Origin: Bartonella gabonensis
Lineage (GTDB): Bacteria > Pseudomonadota > Alphaproteobacteria > Rhizobiales > Rhizobiaceae
Assembly (NCBI RefSeq): GCF_903679515.1
Contig: NZ_CAHOYM010000005.1
Span: forward strand, 14,214 to 66,129
Length of the DNA: 51,916 bases
Direction of reading: 5' to 3'
The position numbers and the translations under genes are program-made. Positions within the stretch are counted from its first letter, which is position 1, and each line of letters opens with the position of its first letter. Of the stretch, positions 41,064-51,690 are shown piece by piece. The notes under the pieces were generated by a model, which did no database searches, was not told where the DNA came from, and saw nothing but the letters and a program-made list of their open reading frames with translations.

Positions 41064-41511
41064 ATTTATAGCAATGAGAAAAATGATCTTTTCAAAAAGA
41101 ATTTATAGAAACTATCATATGAAGGTTAATAACCTTTTGCTGATGGTTACTTTTTAATGAAAAAAATAAGGCCAAAATGCAAAATATTGCCTTTTAAGAT
41201 TTACGAAATAAATTGCTAAGGTTTATGGTATCCTATAGTTCATATTCCGTTTATTTTTAAGAAAACTTCATGATAAAAAGTGCCAAGAAAATTGTCTGTA
41301 CCTTTCTTTCCCTCCCATGTCATAAAAACAATTAGTCCCAATAATACAAAAAGTTATAGAAGCATTGCTCTATTTAACTCTCCATGTTTGATGATCATAA
41401 TACAATCTAACTTCTCGCGTTTTCATAAGATTATCCTTGTTATCCTCGTTTAAAAAGGCTTAGACTAAGACAATCATGATTACATAAATACAAATAAAAA
41501 AGGAGTAAATT
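41064..41511. other. Divergent promoter region between ftsK and the aldehyde dehydrogenase gene
   Basis: About 450 bp, AT-rich, with no open frame worth listing. It presumably contains the promoters of both genes. Confidence 0.45.
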
Positions 41512-42942
41512 ATGTTTAATAAACGGAAATTTTATATCAATGGTCTATGGGATGATCCAAGTACGCCTCACGATTTTGACGTCATTAATCCATCAACAGA
41601 AGAAGCTTGTGCTGTCATTAGCCTTGGAAGCACAAAAGATGCCGATAAAGCAATTAACGCAGCGAAAGAAGCGTTTCAAGAATGGAAAACAACTCTACCT
41701 CACGAGCGTCTTGGATTTGTTGAAAAAATTTTAGAGATCTATGAAAAACGTTCCAAAGACATGGCTAAAACCATTTCAATGGAAATGGGAGCACCGATTG
41801 ATATGGCGCTTAATGCGCAAACCGCAGCCGGCGGTTCCCACATTCGCGATTTTATCGAAGCTTATAAAGAGTTTTCGTTCCAAGAAACTTTAATAAAGGG
41901 AAATGAGAAAGCAATCCTTCACTACGACCCTATCGGCGTCGTAGGATTAATTACGCCATGGAATTGGCCCATGAATCAAGTCACTCTTAAAGTTATCCCC
42001 GCTCTCTTGGCGGGCTGTACCATGGTGTTAAAACCTTCTGAAATTGCGCCTCTTTCTGCTATGCTTTTTGCTGAAATTTTAGATGAAGCCGCGCTTCCTG
42101 CTGGTGTTTTTAATTTAATCAATGGTGATGGTGCAACTGTCGGCTCTTATCTTTCAGCACATCCAGATCTAGAAATGATCAGCTTTACTGGTTCAACCAG
42201 AGCAGGAAAAGATATTTCTAAAAATGCTAGCGCTACTTTAAAAAGAGTCTGTTTAGAACTTGGAGGAAAAGGCGCTAATATTATCTTTGCTGATGCCGAC
42301 TCAGATGCTATTCAGCGTGGTGTACGACATTGCTTTCATAATAGTGGACAAAGTTGTAATGCACCGACTCGCATGCTTGTAGAACAGAACATCTATGACA
42401 AAGCCATCAAAATAGCCAAATATATCGCAGAAACCACAAAAATAGGACCAAACTGCCAAGAAGGTAATCATATTGGCCCAGTCGTTTCAAAACAACAATA
42501 TTACAAAATTCAAGATCTTATCCAATCGGGAATTGATGAAGGGGCAACTCTTGTTGCGGGTGGTACTGGTTTACCTATAGGGATGGAACGCGGTTATTAT
42601 GTCCGTCCAACAGTCTTTGCTGATGTAAAACCTCATATGCGTATTTTCAAAGAAGAAATCTTTGGTCCAGTTCTCTCGATTCTTGCCTTTAGTACAGAAG
42701 AAGAAGCCATCGCTTTAGCAAATGACACTGAGTATGGTCTTACAAACTATATTCAATCGCAAGATCGCAATAAATGTCGTCGTATTGCGGCACAAGTACG
42801 ATCCGGTATGGTGGAAGTTAACGGACATGGATTACCTGATGGAAGCTACTTTGGAGGTGTAAAATTCTCTGGGCGCGCCCGTGAAGGGGGACATTGGGGA
42901 ATTAAAGAATTTCTCGATAGCAAAGCAATTTCATACTGGTAA
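41512..42942 (+). CDS. Aldehyde dehydrogenase family protein
   Basis: 476-aa NAD(P)-dependent oxidation of an aldehyde to the acid. It has the Rossmann contact VGLITPWNWPMNQ, the SFTGSTRAGK loop, the catalytic Glu in VCLELGGKGANIIF (about residue 243) and the nucleophile Cys in GQSCNAPTRM (about residue 277). The substrate cannot be told; betaine- or aminobutyraldehyde-type enzymes are close relatives. The start has a very good ribosome-binding site (AAAGGAG). rluD follows after 30 bp, so the two may be co-transcribed. Confidence 0.9.
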   Translation: MFNKRKFYINGLWDDPSTPHDFDVINPSTEEACAVISLGSTKDADKAINAAKEAFQEWKTTLPHERLGFVEKILEIYEKRSKDMAKTISMEMGAPIDMALNAQTAAGGSHIRDFIEAYKEFSFQETLIKGNEKAILHYDPIGVVGLITPWNWPMNQVTLKVIPALLAGCTMVLKPSEIAPLSAMLFAEILDEAALPAGVFNLINGDGATVGSYLSAHPDLEMISFTGSTRAGKDISKNASATLKRVCLELGGKGANIIFADADSDAIQRGVRHCFHNSGQSCNAPTRMLVEQNIYDKAIKIAKYIAETTKIGPNCQEGNHIGPVVSKQQYYKIQDLIQSGIDEGATLVAGGTGLPIGMERGYYVRPTVFADVKPHMRIFKEEIFGPVLSILAFSTEEEAIALANDTEYGLTNYIQSQDRNKCRRIAAQVRSGMVEVNGHGLPDGSYFGGVKFSGRAREGGHWGIKEFLDSKAISYW

Positions 42943-42972
42943 AAATCTTATTAAAAACTTAATAGGAATCGT

Positions 42973-43977
42973 ATGGTTATACAGAAAATAACGGATGAAG
43001 GTGCTCTTGGGCAACGTCTCGATCAGTGGCTCGCAAAACAATATCATAATGTGCTCTCACGTTCACGTTTGCAAACCCTCATTCGCGAGGGCTGTCTTAC
43101 AATTGATGGTCAATTTATAAAAGAACCAAAAACAAAATTAAAAGCGAACCAAATAATTGAATTGGCAATGCCTGACCTTCGTGATGCAGAACCTAGCGCT
43201 GAAGCCATTGCATTAGACATCCTTTTTGAAGATGATCATGTCATTGTTATTAACAAACCAGCCGGTCTTGTTGTTCATCCTGGCAATGGCAATTGGACTG
43301 GTACATTGGTTAATGCCCTTATTTACCACTGTGGAAATAGTTTATCTGGTATAGGTGGTGTTAAACGCCCTGGCATTGTCCATCGTCTTGATAAAAATAC
43401 AAGCGGTGTTATGGTTGTTGCAAAAAATGATCTGGCTCACAAAAGTCTGAGTGCTCAATTTTCTGATCATGGACGGACCTGCGCATTAGATCGACACTAT
43501 CATGCCTTGATTTGGGGAATACCTCACCGCAATGTCTGGACAATTGATGCCTCCCTTGGCCGTTCGCCCCATAACCGAACAAAACAAGCTGTCGTCCATA
43601 ACCAAAACCCTCATGCTCGTCATGCTGTTACACATTTTTCTCTGCTTGAAAAATATGGTACTCTTGCAGACTCGACGTCTTTTGCTAGCCTTCTAGAATG
43701 TCGTCTGGAAACCGGACGGACCCATCAAATCCGTGTTCATATGGCGCATATCGGACATCCACTCGTCGGTGATACGGTTTATGGAAATACTTTTAAAACA
43801 AAATCAAATGCTCTTAATCCCACTATTAAAGAGGCAATCGATCAATTCAACCGACAAGCACTCCATGCTGCAAGTCTTACTTTTGAACACCCTTCTACCG
43901 GTAGAGTTATGTCGTTTTCCGCACCGATGCCTCAAGATATGGCTAAACTTATTAAGCACTTTAAAAAAATGAATTGA
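42973..43977 (+). CDS. rluD: Ribosomal large subunit pseudouridine synthase D-like
   Basis: 334-aa RluA-family enzyme. It has an N-terminal S4-like RNA-binding domain (residues 12-60, RLDQWLAKQY), the catalytic motif GIVHRLDKNTSGVMVVAKN with the invariant Asp, and the LLECRLETGRTHQIRVHMAH block. RluD modifies U1911/1915/1917 in helix 69 of 23S rRNA. Its position directly upstream of rpoH is conserved in Rhizobiales (from memory). Confidence 0.9.
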   Translation: MVIQKITDEGALGQRLDQWLAKQYHNVLSRSRLQTLIREGCLTIDGQFIKEPKTKLKANQIIELAMPDLRDAEPSAEAIALDILFEDDHVIVINKPAGLVVHPGNGNWTGTLVNALIYHCGNSLSGIGGVKRPGIVHRLDKNTSGVMVVAKNDLAHKSLSAQFSDHGRTCALDRHYHALIWGIPHRNVWTIDASLGRSPHNRTKQAVVHNQNPHARHAVTHFSLLEKYGTLADSTSFASLLECRLETGRTHQIRVHMAHIGHPLVGDTVYGNTFKTKSNALNPTIKEAIDQFNRQALHAASLTFEHPSTGRVMSFSAPMPQDMAKLIKHFKKMN

Positions 43978-44125
43978 AACTTTTCTCCGTTTCAAGACTT
44001 CACAATAAAATATCTTTTTTTGAACAAAATCGAAAAATATGCTACAGTGAAGTTATAAGGATAGTTGGCTATCTTAAACATAGAATTTGCCTTATCAGGG
44101 AATTCAGATAAAAGGAGGGTGCTAT

Positions 44126-45010
44126 ATGGCCCAGATGAATTTGTTATCAGTAATCACAGGTGATGGCGGATTAAACCGTTACTTAGAAGAAGTGCGGCGT
44201 TTTCCAATGCTTGAGCCAAAAGAAGAATATATGCTCGCTCAGCGTTATCGTGAGCATAATGATCTAAAAGCTGCACATAAGCTGGTCACCAGCCATTTGC
44301 GTCTTGTTGCTAAAATCGCGATGGGATATCGGGGTTATGGACTCCCTATTGGGGAAGTTATTTCAGAAGGCAATATTGGACTCATGCAAGCAGTTAAGCG
44401 TTTTGAACCAGAGCGTGGTTTTCGTCTTGCGACTTATGCAATATGGTGGATTAAAGCATCAATCCAAGAATATGTATTGCGGTCTTGGAGTTTGGTGAAA
44501 ATGGGGACAACCGCTAATCAAAAGCGCTTGTTTTTCAATCTTCGTAAGTTAAAAAATAAACTTCAAGCACTTGATAACGGTGATCTCAATACAGAACAAG
44601 TAAAAGAAATTGCGACCCAGTTGAATGTCACAGAGGATGAAGTTGTATCGATGAATCGCCGCCTTGGTGGTGATGCTTCACTCAACGCTCCTCTTCGCAC
44701 AAAAGAAGGAGAAAACAGTGAGTTGCAAGATTGGTTGGTAGATGAATCTAACAATCAAGAACAAATTTTAATTGAAAAAAGTGAATTAGAAAATCGTCGT
44801 TCTATGCTTGTCAATGCCATGGACAATCTCAATGAACGCGAAAGGCGTATATTCAAAGCACGTCGTTTAAATGATATACCATTAACTCTAGAAGAACTCT
44901 CTGGTGAATTTAACATTAGTCGAGAACGCGTGAGACAGATTGAAATGCGGGCATTTGAAAAAGTACAAAACTCTATCAGAGATTCTGCTTTATCTCAAAG
45001 CCAAGTATAA
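44126..45010 (+). CDS. rpoH: RNA polymerase heat-shock sigma factor (sigma-32)
   Basis: 294-aa sigma-70 family member. Region 2 contains HLRLVAKIAMGYRGYGLPIG, GNIGLMQAVKRFEPERGFRL and ATYAIWWIKASIQEYVLRSW. The RpoH box region is seen as QKRLFFNLRKLKNKLQ. Region 4.2 carries the helix-turn-helix TLEELSGEFNISRERVRQIE. The ATG at 44126 follows AAAGGAGGG at ideal spacing, so I take it over the ATG 39 bp upstream. Alphaproteobacteria often have more than one RpoH; only this one is in the window. Confidence 0.95.
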   Translation: MAQMNLLSVITGDGGLNRYLEEVRRFPMLEPKEEYMLAQRYREHNDLKAAHKLVTSHLRLVAKIAMGYRGYGLPIGEVISEGNIGLMQAVKRFEPERGFRLATYAIWWIKASIQEYVLRSWSLVKMGTTANQKRLFFNLRKLKNKLQALDNGDLNTEQVKEIATQLNVTEDEVVSMNRRLGGDASLNAPLRTKEGENSELQDWLVDESNNQEQILIEKSELENRRSMLVNAMDNLNERERRIFKARRLNDIPLTLEELSGEFNISRERVRQIEMRAFEKVQNSIRDSALSQSQV

Positions 45011-45025
45011 GACTCTAAAATTAGG

Positions 45026-45088
45026 TATAAAGCCAATTGCTTGCATATTCTTAAATTGGAAATGAGCAAGGCGTCTATTGGCTTTATA
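45026..45088 (+). terminator. Long inverted repeat just after rpoH
   Basis: TATAAAGCCAAT (45026-45037) and ATTGGCTTTATA (45077-45088) are perfect 12-bp inverted repeats. Inside them CTTGC (45040-45044) pairs with GCAAG (45066-45070). The structure starts 15 bp after the rpoH stop. There is no immediate T-run, so it may be a processing or stabilising 3' structure more than a simple terminator. Confidence 0.55.
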
Positions 45089-45204
45089 TTGGTAAATGAA
45101 TTTCTCAAATTTTTTAAGTTATTGACGTGTAAACTTTATTGAATACGTTTAGGTGTAAATGATAAAAACGGATGATGAAAAATAACTTTTTATCTCATTT
45201 GCAT

Positions 45205-46626
45205 CTATGTTTTATTTTTTTGACCAAGGACCGTTAGTCTATCTTGTTGTGTAAGCCATTTTCCAATAACTTCATTAAAAATAGACTCACCCGTTGGACC
45301 TTTTGCAAAGGTTAATTCGTTTATGCGTCCGTTTTTATCCGTTAATACCAAACGCATCCAATGCAATTCTCGCATCAATTGTAAATTTCGATTGAGAAAT
45401 GGATGATTCTTACTCAATGCAACAAGAAAAAAATCATCATTAATCTTTGCAGAAATAGTTCTTGTTAAAACCTGCCCAATGGCTTGTTCACTCGCTTTAA
45501 AGGTTAAAGCTTGAACATTGCTTATAGCTTTACCTGAAAATTTATCAGAAAGAATAAAAATAAGGTCCATAATATATGCTGCAGGAAATGACTGATCGGT
45601 ATTACGACGTACAATTAACCGTAATGATAGCCCTTCATCGGGAATTGTTATATCACCTTGTATAGCCATTTCTTCTGGAGCGCCCTTTACATGAGATTTC
45701 CTTATAAGCGTCCAGCGAGCGCTTCCCGTTGCTACCTTTTCTGCCTCATAATTTGTACGTTCTTGATAAAAAACAGCTTCCCCTGATTTTTCAAGCGATT
45801 GCAAATTGCCGGCAACAACTGTTGAGATTCCTTCTTCATCGGAAGAATCTGCCGCTTGTTTTAAACCAACATCAACTTCACTCCCATCCTCTAATAAACG
45901 TTGTGTTAACTTTCTCTTAACCGAAAGTGCCTTGGGGCCTCCATGAGAAGCTTGAATATTTTCTTCTAACAATTGAGGAACATTTGATACAAATACACGC
46001 TCTCCAATCAAAAAAATACCAACAGTTAAAACAACAAAACTTACAACAGAAACAGCACTTATGACAATACGCCTTTGCACCAATGATTTATTAGCACGAC
46101 GTAACGCTTGAGAAAAAATATGCGAAACAATATGCGGATTATCTTCTTGTGAAGGAGAAACCTTTAACGTACAGCGATTAACATGCTCAAAAGGCAAATA
46201 AGCCTCCATATGAACAGGCTCTGCTTCTGGCATATCTGATAGATAAGGAACATCAAATACCTTGTTATCCTTTGAACGTATCACAAAATCCTGCTTGTTT
46301 TTTGTGTTGCCCCCTGAAAATTCATTATTCTTTGGTAATATGGTTTCTTCTGTATATTTTTTATCTTCATTTATATTTGTGAGATTCCACCCAATAACTG
46401 AAGAAAGCAACTTCTTTTCAACTGCTAAATATTCTTCTTCAACATTTGTAATAGCACTTTGAAGAATCTTTCTTTGTTCATCTGCTATTGCTTGCGGTAT
46501 TTTCGCTGTTAAAAATTGATGTTCTAATGTTTCGATAGCCCGTTTATAAATCCGCTTACGCACTTGTGGTGTAATATTACCTTGCGCATTAATTGCCTTT
46601 TTTAAGATTCCAACGAAATCTACCAT
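45205..46626 (-). CDS. Single-pass membrane protein of unknown function
   Basis: 473 aa. The N-terminal cytoplasmic part (MVDFVGILKKAINAQGNITP, RKRIYKRAIETLEHQFL) is helical. One membrane helix lies near residues 196-217 (IVISAVSVVSFVVLTVGIFL). The periplasmic C-terminal part is beta-rich, ending in a domain with RNLQLMRELHWMRLVLTDKN. The general layout matches uncharacterised proteins of Rhizobiales (from memory). It lies between convergent rpoH and upstream purA. No function is claimed. Confidence 0.75.
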   Translation of the reverse strand: MVDFVGILKKAINAQGNITPQVRKRIYKRAIETLEHQFLTAKIPQAIADEQRKILQSAITNVEEEYLAVEKKLLSSVIGWNLTNINEDKKYTEETILPKNNEFSGGNTKNKQDFVIRSKDNKVFDVPYLSDMPEAEPVHMEAYLPFEHVNRCTLKVSPSQEDNPHIVSHIFSQALRRANKSLVQRRIVISAVSVVSFVVLTVGIFLIGERVFVSNVPQLLEENIQASHGGPKALSVKRKLTQRLLEDGSEVDVGLKQAADSSDEEGISTVVAGNLQSLEKSGEAVFYQERTNYEAEKVATGSARWTLIRKSHVKGAPEEMAIQGDITIPDEGLSLRLIVRRNTDQSFPAAYIMDLIFILSDKFSGKAISNVQALTFKASEQAIGQVLTRTISAKINDDFFLVALSKNHPFLNRNLQLMRELHWMRLVLTDKNGRINELTFAKGPTGESIFNEVIGKWLTQQDRLTVLGQKNKT

Positions 46627-46862
46627 GTCCTCTATAATCTCTCTTAAACTGAGAAAAGAAACCCCAGCCCTAAAGCCAAAACACCTTTTAGCCTCATATA
46701 TTAATTGTCATTTATATTGGTGCAACTACCGTAATAATGTAAAATGAATATGAAAAATAAACAATGTTATTTTACACCTTTCTCTCACCCGCTCTTTAAA
46801 ACGCTGTTTGTTAAAAGACACAGAAATGAACAAGGAATCTATATGAAACCTAAAACCAATCA

Positions 46863-48545
<1,683 letters not shown>

Positions 48546-49709
48546 TTAAAGTTGTGCTTTTTCAACTTGGAACGCCCATTCAAGCCATTGTGTTAAAATT
48601 TCAAGGTCGGAAGCCTCGATTGTTATACCCGCCCAAATTCGAAGTCCAGGAGGAGCATCACGATACGAACCGATATCATAAGCAACACCTTCCTCATCAA
48701 GGCGTTTCACAATCGCTTTTATAAAAGCTACTCGTTTTTCAGTATCTAAAGCCGTAACCACTGGATCCACAATATCTAAACAAATAGATGTGTTAGAACG
48801 CACTTCAGGATCTTTTGCCAAATATTCTAACCATGGTGTTTTACGAACAAAAGCATCAAGTACAGAAAAGTTTTTTTCAACCCGTACTCTTAATGCCGCT
48901 GCACCTCCTAGAGACTTTGCCCACTTCAACCCATCAAGAAAATCCTCAACACAAAGCATAGAAGGCGTATTGATTATCTTTCCTTTAAAAATATCTTCGT
49001 TCAATTTTCCATTTTTTGTCATACAAAAAAGTTGAGGCATAGGCCAAGCTGGAACATGATTCTCAAGCCTCTCAACAGCACGAGGACTTAAAATCACCAT
49101 ACCATGTGCTGCTTCACCTCCCAAAACTTTTTGCCACGAAAAAGTAACAACATCTAATTTTGAAAAATCAAGATATTGCGCAAAAGCTGCAGATGTTGCG
49201 TCACAAATGGTCAATCCTGCTCGCGTATCTGGAATGAAATCCGCATTAGGAATACGCACACCAGAAGTTGTTCCATTCCATGTAAAAACAACATCACGAT
49301 CAAAATCAAGTTGTGTTAAATCTGGTATTTCACCATATGGAGCTTCAAAACGACGCACATCAGAAAGCTTTAATTGCTCAACAACATCTTTATTCCACCC
49401 AAATCCAAAACTTTCCCACGCCGCCATATCAATGCCACGCTCACCTAATAAAGACCATAGAGAAGCTTCAACAGTACCAGTATCTGAACCTGGCATAATT
49501 CCTATACGATGATCAGAAGGAACCTCAAGAATCTCACGGGTTAAATTAATAACTTCAGCAAGTTTTAATTCTGCTTCTCTCGATCTATGCGAACGCCCAA
49601 CTAATGCATTTTTCAGAACATCAAAAGTCCAACCAGGCCGTTTGCTACAAGGACCTGAAGAAAAATTAGTATTATTGGGACGACTGCTTGGTTTTTGTAA
49701 CATTATCAT
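48546..49709 (-). CDS. serC: Phosphoserine aminotransferase
   Basis: 387-aa PLP enzyme that converts 3-phosphohydroxypyruvate to phosphoserine (serine and pyridoxal phosphate synthesis). It is of the alphaproteobacterial type: NTNFSSGPCSKRPGW start, GIMPGSDTGTVEASLWSLLG, and PLP lysine in VVTFSWQKVLGGEAAHGMV. In related genomes serA usually lies between serC and purA (from memory); it is absent here. Confidence 0.93.
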   Translation of the reverse strand: MIMLQKPSSRPNNTNFSSGPCSKRPGWTFDVLKNALVGRSHRSREAELKLAEVINLTREILEVPSDHRIGIMPGSDTGTVEASLWSLLGERGIDMAAWESFGFGWNKDVVEQLKLSDVRRFEAPYGEIPDLTQLDFDRDVVFTWNGTTSGVRIPNADFIPDTRAGLTICDATSAAFAQYLDFSKLDVVTFSWQKVLGGEAAHGMVILSPRAVERLENHVPAWPMPQLFCMTKNGKLNEDIFKGKIINTPSMLCVEDFLDGLKWAKSLGGAAALRVRVEKNFSVLDAFVRKTPWLEYLAKDPEVRSNTSICLDIVDPVVTALDTEKRVAFIKAIVKRLDEEGVAYDIGSYRDAPPGLRIWAGITIEASDLEILTQWLEWAFQVEKAQL

Positions 49710-50109
49710 TATTTCTCCCCTTTTAGATGCCTTGCTTTCTTTATAAAGAAAAACAAATTGTTATAAAGACTACTCAAGAGTCTTTTTAGAAAAAAATCAA
49801 AAATGTTTTCTATTATTTCGTAGGCTTAAAATTCACGGAAACTTTGTAAAAAAATCTTTCTTAATCATGCCTCTCAATTGATTCTTTTAATTTTTTCGTA
49901 TCATCACTACGATAAGATAGCATTCTGATAATAATACACTAATGTATCACAACATACCTATCAAGTTTATTTTATGATAAAGATTCATTAATAACTCTCT
50001 AGAATAGGGAGATAAACTTATTAAAAAATCAATTATTTTTCTTTTGATGACTGGACAGAGAAAATTTTAATGTTATAACCGCACACGCTCTATATTTTTT
50101 ATGAAGAAT
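49710..50109. other. Intergenic region between serC and tRNA-Phe
   Basis: About 400 bp of AT-rich sequence with the serC promoter somewhere within. No gene, repeat or RNA is apparent. Confidence 0.45.
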
Positions 50110-50185
<76 letters not shown>

Positions 50186-50284
50186 CTCTCTTTTTTATTC
50201 CTAATAATTTATTGTTTTTATTAGTATTTTTTAAGTGAGGGGTGCGTTAATAAACGTAAGGGAATAGGATTTTGTAATATGCCT

Positions 50285-50653
50285 CTATAGGACGCCTGCT
50301 TTTTTATCAAATTTCTCTAACAATTTTTTAAATTTTGTTAAGTCTTGTTGTGAAAAATTCTCTAAATTTCTAACAAACATACCAACAATTTCACATCTGC
50401 ATGTATCAGAAGGTTTTATTGTAAAACTCCTTCGACATGTATAGGCTTCTTTTCTTAAAAGTAATGCTTCCTTTTGATCTAAATCATATAATTGTATGAT
50501 TTTGACTTCCATACCAACCGGTACAGACCTTTTACCAATCTCAACAGAAGATAAAAATGATACAGATACGTCTAATTTCTTAGCCATATCTAAAAGACGT
50601 TCTGAGTGATCAACGCGAATTTTGCGTAAAATTTTGCCAAATGATGTAACCAT
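50285..50653 (-). CDS. XRE-family helix-turn-helix regulator
   Basis: 122-aa DNA-binding protein. The helix-turn-helix spans about residues 8-60 (MAKKLDVSVSFLSSVEIGKR), in the Cro/CI style. The C-terminal part (NLENFSQQDLTKFKKLLEKF) is helical and may dimerise. It lies near a toxin-antitoxin pair and phage-like genes, so a phage or plasmid origin is likely. Its target is not known. Confidence 0.8.
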   Translation of the reverse strand: MVTSFGKILRKIRVDHSERLLDMAKKLDVSVSFLSSVEIGKRSVPVGMEVKIIQLYDLDQKEALLLRKEAYTCRRSFTIKPSDTCRCEIVGMFVRNLENFSQQDLTKFKKLLEKFDKKAGVL

Positions 50654-50804
50654 ATAAAAAGTCCTGCTAGAGAAGAAATATTTCTTCTGATTCTAACAAA
50701 TCTTTTCAAAACTTTCTTCAATTATTGCGAATCAAAACTTCTTTTCGAGGTGTTTTTTTTGCCATACCAGATGTCCAAAGGGTCTCTAATTCTAAAAAAT
50801 TGAC

Positions 50805-50833
50805 TTGAATCCACAATGTAGCTACATTATAAT
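50805..50833 (+). promoter_or_regulatory. Promoter with palindromic operator of the toxin-antitoxin operon
   Basis: TTGAAT (50805-50810) and a consensus TATAAT (50828-50833) are separated by exactly 17 bases. The perfect 14-bp palindrome AATGTAGCTACATT (50815-50828) fills most of the spacer. This is the expected place for an antitoxin-binding operator that represses its own operon. Confidence 0.7.
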
Positions 50834-50859
50834 AAAGGTTATGAATGGAGGTACCAATC

Positions 50860-51117
50860 ATGAAAGCCGATTCTGTTGTTCGCGCTCGCATTCCTGTTGA
50901 AATGAAAAAACAAGCTATGATTACTTTGGAACGCATGGGACTAAGTGCATCAGACCTTATCCGCATAACATTCTTGCGTGTCGCTGAAGAAGGTTGTTTA
51001 CCTTTTGAGCTTAAAGTACCTAATAGTGTCACACGTAAAGCTATAAAAGAGTTAGACGAGGGTAAAGGTGAGACATTTAAAAACGCTGATGCCCTTTTTA
51101 AGGACTTAGGCATTTAA
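50860..51117 (+). CDS. RelB/DinJ family antitoxin
   Basis: 85-aa protein. The N-terminal ribbon-helix-helix (VVRARIPVEMKKQAMITLER, MGLSASDLIRITFLRVAEEG) is the DinJ/RelB pattern. The C-terminal tail (FKNADALFKDLGI) would wrap the toxin. The ATG at 50860 follows GGAGGT; a longer frame from 50845 would include the ribosome-binding site, so I reject it. The toxin gene starts 1 base after the stop. Confidence 0.88.
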   Translation: MKADSVVRARIPVEMKKQAMITLERMGLSASDLIRITFLRVAEEGCLPFELKVPNSVTRKAIKELDEGKGETFKNADALFKDLGI

Positions 51118-51118
51118 T

Positions 51119-51391
51119 ATGCTGATACCTGTTCGCTCACGACAATTTAAGCGTGACGTGCGCAAGGCGGAAAAACGCGGTAAAGATATGAATAAGCTGC
51201 GTACACTATTGAGTCTACTAATTGAAGAAAAACCATTACCAAGACATTATTGTGATCATCCCCTAAAAGGCGATTGGGCTGGATGTCATGATAGTCATAT
51301 CGAACCAAATTGGCTGCTTATTTATCGAGTTGAAGGAGATAAATTACATCTTATTCGCACTGGAACTCACTCCGACCTTTTCAAAGAATAA
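51119..51391 (+). CDS. YafQ-type mRNA interferase toxin (RelE superfamily)
   Basis: 90-aa ribosome-dependent endonuclease. The segments RSRQFKRDVRKAEKRGKD, DHPLKGDWAGCHDSHIEPNW and LLIYRVEGDKLHLIRTGTHS match YafQ, including the catalytic His-rich core (HPLKG, CHDSHIEP) and the C-terminal G-THSDLF. It is coupled to the antitoxin gene by a 1-base gap. It should cleave mRNA on translating ribosomes when not bound by the antitoxin. Confidence 0.9.
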   Translation: MLIPVRSRQFKRDVRKAEKRGKDMNKLRTLLSLLIEEKPLPRHYCDHPLKGDWAGCHDSHIEPNWLLIYRVEGDKLHLIRTGTHSDLFKE

Positions 51392-51414
51392 TTGTATAAA
51401 AAATTAAAAATACT

Positions 51415-51690
51415 TTAACTCTTGGTTATCCATTTTTTTAAGTGTGAGAAGCTATTCTCTAGCGCGTCTATGAAACGAGAAAAATCCATGACAAACATAA
51501 AAACAATGAAGGCTAACCACTTCATGATGCATGACATCATCTTTAAGCCTTGATAGGTTTCTATCATCTCATGAAGAAGCTGTTGTTCTGTTTCTGAGAG
51601 ATCTCGTTCCTTCTTACTTTCCTTGCACCTCATTTTGCCAACCACATAAGCGTGCTCCCTGTTGTTAAAGCTTTTGATCAAAACAATCAC
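51415..51690 (-). CDS. Small membrane protein, phage-like
   Basis: 91 aa, starting at a GTG (MIVLIKSFNNREH) that overlaps the stop of the upstream gene (GTGA). A charged middle (KESKKERDLSETEQQLLHEM) precedes one membrane helix (MKWLAFIVFMFVMDF). Size, topology and tight coupling to another small membrane protein suggest a lysis-module or holin-associated gene of prophage origin. It is not recognised with certainty. Confidence 0.6.
   Translation of the reverse strand: MIVLIKSFNNREHAYVVGKMRCKESKKERDLSETEQQLLHEMIETYQGLKMMSCIMKWLAFIVFMFVMDFSRFIDALENSFSHLKKWITKS

Noticed and set aside
50718-51113. 131-codon minus-strand frame
   Set aside because: It is the antisense shadow of the RelB-type antitoxin gene, which has the better start, motif and partner gene.
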